7,921 bases of DNA from an uncultured Eubacteriales bacterium. Lineage in GTDB: Bacteria; Bacillota; Clostridia; Oscillospirales; Acutalibacteraceae. Both the position numbers and the translations under genes were made by a program. Shown one piece after another: positions 1 through 5,377 of this stretch. How positions within the stretch are numbered: the first letter of the stretch is position 1; every line of letters starts with the position of its first letter. Below the pieces are notes generated by a model. The model saw only the letters and a program-made list of their open reading frames with translations, searched no databases and was not told the origin of the DNA. The stretch covers positions 1-7,921 of the forward strand of contig CAKSNI010000040.1 of assembly GCA_934476025.1 (NCBI GenBank). Direction: 5' to 3'.

Positions 1-70
1 AAGAAGGCCTTTTTCAGCCAAAAATGCCGCTATATCAAGATTGATAACATAAGAGCAAAAATTTGATAGG

Positions 71-102
71 ATTTGCAAAAAATGTCCGGTTTTCCTGCAA
101 AT
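71..102. promoter_or_regulatory. Inverted repeat upstream of first promoter, possible operator
   Basis: ATTTGCA at 71-77 and its exact reverse complement TGCAAAT at 96-102 are separated by 18 bases. The right arm ends six bases before the -35 element of the candidate promoter at 109-138, where activators of sugar-use operons often bind. No specific regulator family is recognised from the sequence. Two 7-base arms in AT-rich DNA could occur by chance, so this is a tentative call. Confidence 0.3.
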
Positions 103-108
103 AATTAC

Positions 109-138
109 TTGCTTCCCTCTTTAACCGAATGGTATAAT
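109..138 (+). promoter_or_regulatory. Candidate sigma-A promoter P1 with extended -10
   Basis: A perfect TATAAT lies at 133-138, preceded by TGG to give an extended -10 (TGGTATAAT, 130-138). A partial -35 element, TTGCTT, lies at 109-114 with an 18-base spacer. Transcription would start near 145 and give a leader of about 255 bases before the first gene. The extended -10 compensates for the weak -35. This is the best promoter match in the window and the likely main start for the operon. Confidence 0.6.
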
Positions 139-148
139 AGTCATGAAA

Positions 149-198
149 GTCGGCGACTGCCCTTTCTTGGGCAACCCACCGACGGGAACTGAAAGTTC
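149..198 (+). other. Paired hairpins in the P1 leader RNA
   Basis: Immediately after the predicted P1 start the leader can fold into two adjacent hairpins. The first has an outer stem GTCGG/CCGAC (149-153 with 179-183), an internal loop (154-157 and 174-178), an inner stem TGCCC/GGGCA (158-162 with 169-173) and a six-base loop. The second is GAACT/AGTTC (186-190 with 194-198) closed by a GAA triloop. A weaker TTTCCG/CGGAAA hairpin follows (217-222 with 232-237). No U-tract follows, so these are not simple terminators. The fold matches no riboswitch class that I recognise; it could be a regulatory leader, an RNA-stabilising 5' end, or chance. Confidence 0.4.
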
Positions 199-279
199 TG
201 CACAAAAACGAAAGAATTTCCGGCTGATTTTCGGAAAAAGTCAACCGACGAAAAGGAAAAAACACAAAAAAGTTCACAA

Positions 280-304
280 TTGTATTAGTTTGTACAGGAT
301 TGTG
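280..304. promoter_or_regulatory. TTGT direct repeats at 10-base spacing upstream of P2
   Basis: TTGTA at 280-284, TTGTA at 290-294 and TTGTG at 300-304 occur at exactly 10-base steps, placing them on one face of the helix. They end two bases before the -35 element of the second candidate promoter. The segment is also framed by CACAAT (275-280) and its reverse complement ATTGTG (299-304). This layout fits a transcription activator or repressor site, but no regulator can be named. Confidence 0.35.
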
Positions 305-306
305 CA

Positions 307-335
307 TTGTTTTTCCCGAAAATTCTTTCTATACT
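307..335 (+). promoter_or_regulatory. Candidate sigma-A promoter P2 near the first gene
   Basis: TATACT at 330-335 is a five-of-six match to the -10 consensus. TTGTTT at 307-312 is a weak -35, with the ideal 17-base spacer. Transcription would start near 342, leaving a leader of about 60 bases before the ATG at 401. The weak -35, together with the phased repeats directly upstream, would fit an activator-dependent promoter. P1 and P2 may both be used. Confidence 0.45.
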
Positions 336-346
336 GAAGAAAAGCA

Positions 347-379
347 AGAGCGAAAGGCTCTCCTTTGGCAATGGGAGAG
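347..379 (+). other. Two mutually exclusive hairpins before the ribosome binding site
   Basis: AGAGC/GCTCT (347-351 with 357-361, loop GAAAG) and CTCTCC/GGAGAG (358-363 with 374-379, ten-base loop) share bases 358-361, so only one can form fully at a time. The second ends seven bases before the Shine-Dalgarno sequence at 386-393. This could be a small translational switch, but the stems are short and there is no comparative support. Confidence 0.25.
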
Positions 380-400
380 TAAATTGAAGGAGGACGGACA

Positions 401-2071
401 ATGAAACAACAACCGACCGGAAAAGGAAAAGCACTGGTTTCGCTGCTGCTCAGCCTGACTTTGCTGATTTCCGTGCTGTGCGTGCCGCTGTCGGCGAACG
501 CATTTGCTCCGCAGGCAGGTGAAACGGTAACCTACACTTTCGCCAAAGGGCAGGGCAACTACGGCAATGTGGCCGCTGCCGACGGAATTGGGTACGGCTC
601 CTGGGGAATGTGGCCGGTGTATGACAAGGACGGCAACGGCGTTCTGACCCAGAAAATAGCTCTCAATCCGAAGCAGACCTGGGCGACGGCCGGGGGGATC
701 CGTCTGAACAATTCCGACGGATTTTATGAACTGGAACCGGAAACGACCTATGCCGTTACCGTGAAGGTGAGGGTGCTTTCGGCCCCGGCCCTTTTGGCGG
801 ACAATAAGAAGAATGTATCCACCGCGGCGCTTGCCTGGGGGTTTGAATACAATTCTTCCTTCTCCGCTACCAACCGGATCAATGTCACCAATCATATTGA
901 TCAGGCGATTTATACGGCCGTATCGGGCAGCGATACCTATACCGTTACCGATCTGACCGGTTCAAAAAACTATCCTTACGGGGAAAACTGGCATGAAGCG
1001 GTTTATTTGATCACCACTCCGCAGGATCTCGGTAAAGGGGTTGCCCATTTTGGGTTGTATGTCAAGAGTTTTACCGGCCTGCATTCCGAAATTGACGAAG
1101 TTTCGGTCACCCGGCTCGGGGCGGAAGATTCCGCCGTGGTGATTGTGGATGAATATTCCGACGAGAAATCACTGCTTGTCGGGCGGATCGGTGAAAAGGT
1201 GACGCTGCCTTCCGCCGAGGAAATGCAGCAAAAAGCCAAAGATCCCACTCATATTTTCGAGGGGTGGTTCACGAACGAGGAACGCACCGAACCGGTTGGG
1301 GTTTCTCCGGAGTTTGAAAACCACAGCCGGCAGTTTTATTCCCGGTGGAAAGCTCCGGTTACGGTCACCTTCCACGATGACCTGACCGGCACCGATGTGC
1401 CGGTCAGCGGATATGCCGGAAGCGAACTGACCTATCCGCAGGATCCGACCGCTCCGGAATCGGCCGGCAAGAAGTGGTTTATCGGTTGGTATACCACCGC
1501 CGCGGCAACCGAAGAATTCAAATCAACGGTTTTCCCGGGGAAGAATATCACGGTTTACGCGGGCTATAAAGGCGAAGTGACGGATACCGCGCAGGGCTTT
1601 GAATCCTATGAGGATATTGCCAAAAATGAAGTGGTCACCGTAAAGGATTCCAAAACCGGTCTGATGTATAAAACCTACAAACGCCGGGGAAATTTTGCAA
1701 TTCCCTTCTCGCTGCAGAGCGAAGAAAAGGCCGAGGGCGAAAAGGCCGTTGTTTTCCGTTGGGACAGCACCCGGACCTTTGATATCCAAAACGAAACCGA
1801 CCGGGAAAATCCCGAAGCCTACGATGCGGCCTCTGCCTATAATAGCCGCAGCAATGCGTTTTTCCTGAGCGAAGTTCCGCAAAAGGGCGAAACCTACACT
1901 GTTACCTTCCGCTATAAGGTGGCCAAGGCGAACGGTCAGCCGAAACTGCAGCTGTATTCCAGCGGCCCGAGCAACATTTGGCAGGATGCCACCCTGCTCG
2001 GCACGGCTTTGCTGGATCCGGCGGTCGACGGTCAGTGGAAAACCGGCGAGGCGCTGATCACCGTTTCGTAG
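401..2071 (+). CDS. N-terminal part of large modular surface protein (interrupted gene)
   Basis: A GAAGGAGG site at 386-393, seven bases before the ATG, fixes the start. Residues 1-34 form a signal peptide (basic start, hydrophobic core about 11-30, likely cut SANA|FA), so the product is exported. Residues about 40-240 look like a beta-sandwich carbohydrate-binding module (CBM4/9/22-like), ending in the acidic strand IDEVSVTRL. Two InlB B-repeat/Flg_new-like repeats follow (about 246-317 with FEGWF and YSRW; about 319-390 with IGWY and VYAGY). A second beta-sandwich starts near 395 and is cut off at residue 556 by TAG (2069-2071). The missing end of this module (IYFDDFVFK) is found in the same frame downstream, so this is not a natural C terminus. 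If truncated here, the product would be secreted with no wall or membrane anchor. The carbohydrate-binding role is inferred from fold-like patterns; the ligand is unknown. Confidence 0.85.
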   Translation: MKQQPTGKGKALVSLLLSLTLLISVLCVPLSANAFAPQAGETVTYTFAKGQGNYGNVAAADGIGYGSWGMWPVYDKDGNGVLTQKIALNPKQTWATAGGIRLNNSDGFYELEPETTYAVTVKVRVLSAPALLADNKKNVSTAALAWGFEYNSSFSATNRINVTNHIDQAIYTAVSGSDTYTVTDLTGSKNYPYGENWHEAVYLITTPQDLGKGVAHFGLYVKSFTGLHSEIDEVSVTRLGAEDSAVVIVDEYSDEKSLLVGRIGEKVTLPSAEEMQQKAKDPTHIFEGWFTNEERTEPVGVSPEFENHSRQFYSRWKAPVTVTFHDDLTGTDVPVSGYAGSELTYPQDPTAPESAGKKWFIGWYTTAAATEEFKSTVFPGKNITVYAGYKGEVTDTAQGFESYEDIAKNEVVTVKDSKTGLMYKTYKRRGNFAIPFSLQSEEKAEGEKAVVFRWDSTRTFDIQNETDRENPEAYDAASAYNSRSNAFFLSEVPQKGETYTVTFRYKVAKANGQPKLQLYSSGPSNIWQDATLLGTALLDPAVDGQWKTGEALITVS

Positions 2072-2095
2072 AAATCGGTTTGGGCGACAGCCATC
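2066..2095 (+). other. Gene interruption: in-frame TAG, probably paired one-base indels
   Basis: The ORFs on both sides are in the same frame, with TAG at 2069-2071 and eight open codons (2072-2095) before the ATG at 2096. That ATG has no Shine-Dalgarno sequence and lies inside a beta-sandwich module. Reading 2068-2091 in the shifted frame gives VEIGLGDS, so the joined text would be ITVSVEIGLGDSIMGVVI. It aligns without gaps to ITTPQDLGKGVAHFGLYV of module 1 and restores a glycine found before the same strand in other modules (GNWLFL twice, GRYLYL once). The changes needed are loss of one G near 2067-2068 and gain of one C near 2091-2092. The rival reading is a single substitution to TAG; module 1 has CAG (1022-1024) at that aligned place. 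Confidence 0.7.
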
Positions 2096-5000
2096 ATGGG
2101 AGTGGTGATTCTGCCCAAGAACGCCGATGCCGAAATTTATTTCGATGACTTTGTTTTCAAGGCAAAGCAGCCCTATGAGAGCGAAGTGGAAATTCACCCG
2201 AATAACGGGGGCGAATCCATCCGTCTGTTCGGCGAGCGGGGCAGCGAAATCGTATTCCCGAAAATTACCAATCAGAGTTTTCGTCTGAAGGGATACTTTA
2301 CCGACGAAGCCTGCACCGTTCCCTTTACCGGTTCGGTGTACACCCGTCAGAAAATCACCCTGTACGCGGCCTGGGAAAACGCTCCCATCAGTTTTGAAAA
2401 CTATGGTTTTGCCGATGAATCCGGAAAGGTTTCGCCGACTATGAGCCTGCTTGCCGGCAGCGGAGTCGGCTGCAAAGACGGCGATGACGCGGCGCTGGCC
2501 TTCCGTTTCAACGGGTCGGATATTTACAGTGAAATAGACGGCCAGATCGTGTATATGGGTTCCCGGGCTGCCATGCGGGATCATTCTGCCCGGCTGCTTC
2601 AGGTAAAAGATAAAACCCTTTACCGGATTACCTATTATTATAAGAATCGCCCCGAAAGCAATGTAAGCTATCGGTTGTTCTTCTCGGTTTCTTCCGAGAA
2701 TATTTGGGATGCAAAATCGTACAACAGCGGCGTCAGCCAGACGGAGCGGATCATTACCAAAAACGAAAGTGGCTGGACCAAGGCGGAGGTTTATTATAAA
2801 ACCGATCTGAAAACCGTCTACGGGAATTGGCTGTTCCTGCAGGCGACTCTGCTGGGCGGAGGCAATACGAAGGTGGCTTCCTGCGATATCGATGATATTT
2901 TCGTGGAAGAAATTCCGGCTCCGTATGTTATATTCGAACCCAACAACGAAGGGGCGCAAGTGGTCCGGAATGGCAATATGGGCGATCCGATTGATTTTCC
3001 GGCGGTAAAAAACGGAAAAGCGGAACTGCTCGGCTGGTATACCGACGAAGCACTGACCGTTCCCTTTACCGAAACAACCTATACCGGGGAATTCAGGGTC
3101 TATGCCAAATGGAGCAATGCACCCATCAGCTTTGAAGATTATAAGTATACCGCCGATGGAGTAAATATCGGGCAGACCATGCGGATCATCCGCCAAAACG
3201 GTGTCGGGTGCACCGACGGGGATGACGCGGTGCTGGGCTTCCGTTTCAACGGGTCGGATATTTACAGTGAAAAAGACGGCCAGATCGTGTATATGGGTTC
3301 GCGGTTTAATATGCGGGATCATAATGCCCGTTTGAAACAGGTGGAAAATCACGCCTTCTACCGGATTACCTATTATTATCGGAACAATCCGGAAACCAAT
3401 ACCGCCTATCGACTGTTCTTCTCAACCAGTTCGGAAAACATTTGGGAAACGCCGGTTTATGTCAATGGCCGGGAATCAACCGAACGGCTGGTTTCCCCGC
3501 AGGAAAACGGCTGGACAAAAGTACAAACCTATCTGAAAACCGATTTTCCCAAGGCACACGGGAATTGGCTGTTCCTTCAGGCAACAACGATGTCCGGCAG
3601 CCAAAATACGGTGGTTTCCTGCGATATTGATGATATACTGATTGAAAAGATCGAACCGCCTTATGTGGTATTCAACCTGCAAAACGGTGAAGAAAGCCAG
3701 TTGCTGCAGGGCAGCGAGGGCTCGCCGATTGTTCTTCCCCAAACCCCGTATCGTCACGGATTTACCTTTACCGGCTGGTACGCCGATGCTGCCTGCACTA
3801 CCCCCTTTACGCAAAAGGTCTTTACGGCTGATACCGAAACCTTTGTGTATGCGGGCTGGCGTCAGAACCGGACGGTGGTTTACGATTTTGAAAATTACGG
3901 CTGCATCGATCAGGACTGGAAAATGCAGCTTTGCGATGTGATCTATCAGCATCGCAGCGAGGCGGCTTCGGGCAGCGGAGTTCTGTATGTGGACCGCCGC
4001 ACCGAAAACGGGGCCACTTTAAACCCGGCCGGTGCCTATGCCGGTGTCGCCTGGGGGACCGAACTTTACGAAACCGACGGCGCTTCCTACTATGTGATTT
4101 CGGCCAAGGTTTATGTACTGTCCAAGGGGAATTCCAACTTCACCCTGACCGGCCGGATTGCCGGAAAGGATAACCTGTGGGCATACGGAACCAACGATAC
4201 GACCAACCGCGCTCAGGTGCGGCGTTCGGTACCGACGGGAACCTGGACAAAGGTCACCTTTACTCTGGACGCGTCCAAAGCCAAAAAAGCCGAAGGCCGT
4301 TACCTGTATTTGCGGATGGCCGGCGGGAATGAAGGACAGTACCTGGTGGATGATGTAACCGTTACCCGTCTGGATCCCGGTGAAATTCCGGTGGTAGTGG
4401 AACAGGTCGGCGGAAAAACCGATCAGATTCCGGAATATGTCAGCGGCCCGAAAGGTAGCGATTATTCCTCTTTACTGCCGCAGAATCCGAAACTGGATAA
4501 CATTCTTTTCATGGGATATTGCTTCATTAACGATAAGGATGAATACGAACGGATTACCGATACCCGTATCGGGGAGGAAGCCGGTCGGATTTATGCCCGG
4601 CTCCAGCGGAGTGTAATTGCCCAGAATTTTGATGACGGCAATTATCAAGCTGAATGGAACCGTCCGCTTACCTACCGTATTGCGGATTTTGACTATGAAC
4701 TCTATGATGCACAGGCTGCCGGTCACAGTGCCGACAATGTTACCTCTGGCCGGTACAGTCTGCATCGCAAAGGGAAAACGCCGTATTTTGAAAACGCACT
4801 GCTGCTTACCCAGGGAGATGAACTTTCGGAAACCGGGCGATATACTGTAACCATGAAGGTGAAACTCGGCAAACATTTCCACAGCGACGGGGCGGTGAAG
4901 ATTGTTTCCAACCGCAGCCCCTATTACGCCTGGACAACGACCGGCGACTATTATCCGATCATCTCCATCAAAGATTTGGAGGACGGAAAGTGGCACGAGG

Positions 5001-5359
5001 TTTCCTACACCTTCAACTCGGTTGAGGTTTATGCTTCGCTGCAGACGCCGGGATATTGCGAACTGTTTGTAGACGATGTGGTCTTTACTTTGGTGGATGA
5101 AAATACGCCGCTTTCCACCCCTGCCGAATATACCGAATATGTTCCGGCCCGTCGGGACGAACAAGGAAACCTGCTCGGCTACGGCAGCGGCGACGGGTTT
5201 GATTTAACCAAAATCTGGGATGTTTCCCTGTATCAGAAACCCGAAGAAAATCCGGTTGTGCTGATTCTGCTGATCGGAGGAGCGGCTCTGGTTCTGGCCG
5301 CCGGAGCGGCGGTGTGGCTGATTCTTCGCGGAAAACGCCGCAAAAAAGCGAGCCTGTAA
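2096..5359 (+). CDS. C-terminal part of large modular surface protein with membrane anchor
   Basis: This continues the gene at 401 in the same frame. It has no signal peptide and no ribosome binding site, so the ATG at 2096 is a nominal start. Residues 1-24 finish beta-sandwich module 2. Then InlB-type repeats (about 26-93, 277-339, 522-588, each ending in a YAxW-type motif) alternate with beta-sandwich modules 3 (97-273), 4 (342-519) and 5 (593-759). A degenerate linker repeat follows (764-838), then module 6 (839-1000). Modules end in acidic strands: CDIDDI, CDIDDI, VDDVTV, VDDVVF. After a short stalk, residues 1054-1077 form a membrane helix followed by the basic tail RGKRRKKASL, giving a cytoplasmic C terminus. 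No LPxTG sorting signal is present. The intact protein (about 1652 residues) would be a cell-surface anchored, probably glycan-binding, protein. It has no catalytic domain that I can see. The stop is TAA, 18 bases before the next gene. Confidence 0.85.
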   Translation: MGVVILPKNADAEIYFDDFVFKAKQPYESEVEIHPNNGGESIRLFGERGSEIVFPKITNQSFRLKGYFTDEACTVPFTGSVYTRQKITLYAAWENAPISFENYGFADESGKVSPTMSLLAGSGVGCKDGDDAALAFRFNGSDIYSEIDGQIVYMGSRAAMRDHSARLLQVKDKTLYRITYYYKNRPESNVSYRLFFSVSSENIWDAKSYNSGVSQTERIITKNESGWTKAEVYYKTDLKTVYGNWLFLQATLLGGGNTKVASCDIDDIFVEEIPAPYVIFEPNNEGAQVVRNGNMGDPIDFPAVKNGKAELLGWYTDEALTVPFTETTYTGEFRVYAKWSNAPISFEDYKYTADGVNIGQTMRIIRQNGVGCTDGDDAVLGFRFNGSDIYSEKDGQIVYMGSRFNMRDHNARLKQVENHAFYRITYYYRNNPETNTAYRLFFSTSSENIWETPVYVNGRESTERLVSPQENGWTKVQTYLKTDFPKAHGNWLFLQATTMSGSQNTVVSCDIDDILIEKIEPPYVVFNLQNGEESQLLQGSEGSPIVLPQTPYRHGFTFTGWYADAACTTPFTQKVFTADTETFVYAGWRQNRTVVYDFENYGCIDQDWKMQLCDVIYQHRSEAASGSGVLYVDRRTENGATLNPAGAYAGVAWGTELYETDGASYYVISAKVYVLSKGNSNFTLTGRIAGKDNLWAYGTNDTTNRAQVRRSVPTGTWTKVTFTLDASKAKKAEGRYLYLRMAGGNEGQYLVDDVTVTRLDPGEIPVVVEQVGGKTDQIPEYVSGPKGSDYSSLLPQNPKLDNILFMGYCFINDKDEYERITDTRIGEEAGRIYARLQRSVIAQNFDDGNYQAEWNRPLTYRIADFDYELYDAQAAGHSADNVTSGRYSLHRKGKTPYFENALLLTQGDELSETGRYTVTMKVKLGKHFHSDGAVKIVSNRSPYYAWTTTGDYYPIISIKDLEDGKWHEVSYTFNSVEVYASLQTPGYCELFVDDVVFTLVDENTPLSTPAEYTEYVPARRDEQGNLLGYGSGDGFDLTKIWDVSLYQKPEENPVVLILLIGGAALVLAAGAAVWLILRGKRRKKASL
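2378..3115 (+). repeat. Tandem module repeat, copy 1
   Basis: First copy of a 738-base (246-residue) unit made of one beta-sandwich module plus one InlB-type repeat, starting at NAPISFE. Positions 2501-2562 match 3239-3300 of copy 2 with one mismatch in 62 bases (gaaatag versus gaaaaag), and further long matches occur around TYYYxN and GNWLFLQ. This points to an internal duplication that is recent compared with the other modules. Confidence 0.8.
3116..3865 (+). repeat. Tandem module repeat, copy 2
   Basis: Second copy of the beta-sandwich plus InlB-type unit, again starting at NAPISFE and running to the following GWRQN. The protein match to copy 1 is high in the sandwich (FRFNGSDIYSE, DGQIVYMGSR, MRDH, YRITYYY, GNWLFLQAT, VSCDIDDI) and weaker in the InlB-type part. 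Its end is approximate because the following repeat is more diverged. Confidence 0.75.
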
Positions 5360-5377
5360 GAAAGGAAGGCCAAAAGA

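Noticed and set aside
4..14. AAGGCCTT palindrome followed by a T run as a terminator
   Set aside because: The stem has only four pairs with no loop inside the window; it may be the end of a terminator starting further upstream, but this cannot be supported.
143..337. A 64-codon plus-strand open frame in the leader
   Set aside because: Its ATG lies at the predicted transcription start with no ribosome binding site, and the product is a basic, unrecognised peptide covering the hairpins and the P2 promoter.
329..895. A 188-codon open frame on the minus strand
   Set aside because: Most of it is antisense to the signal peptide and first module of the surface protein, and it would run through the P2 promoter; the product is low-complexity and unrecognised.
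2069..2071. UAG recoding (pyrrolysine or Gln) as the reason the gene reads on
   Set aside because: Only one in-frame TAG exists in the window, other genes end in TAA and TGA, no suppressor tRNA is visible, and the shifted-frame reading explains the conserved glycine better. A genome search for a CUA-anticodon tRNA would settle it.
2096..2098. ATG at 2096 as the start of an independent second gene
   Set aside because: No Shine-Dalgarno sequence precedes it, it falls inside a beta-sandwich module, and the product would lack an export signal despite a surface-protein architecture.
1523..3352. A 609-codon open frame on the minus strand
   Set aside because: It lies fully antisense to the modular surface protein, repeats in step with its tandem modules, has no ribosome binding site or recognisable domain, and is explained by codon bias of the sense gene.
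5204..5359. Sortase sorting signal at the surface protein C terminus
   Set aside because: A membrane helix and basic tail are present, but no LPxTG-like motif precedes them.
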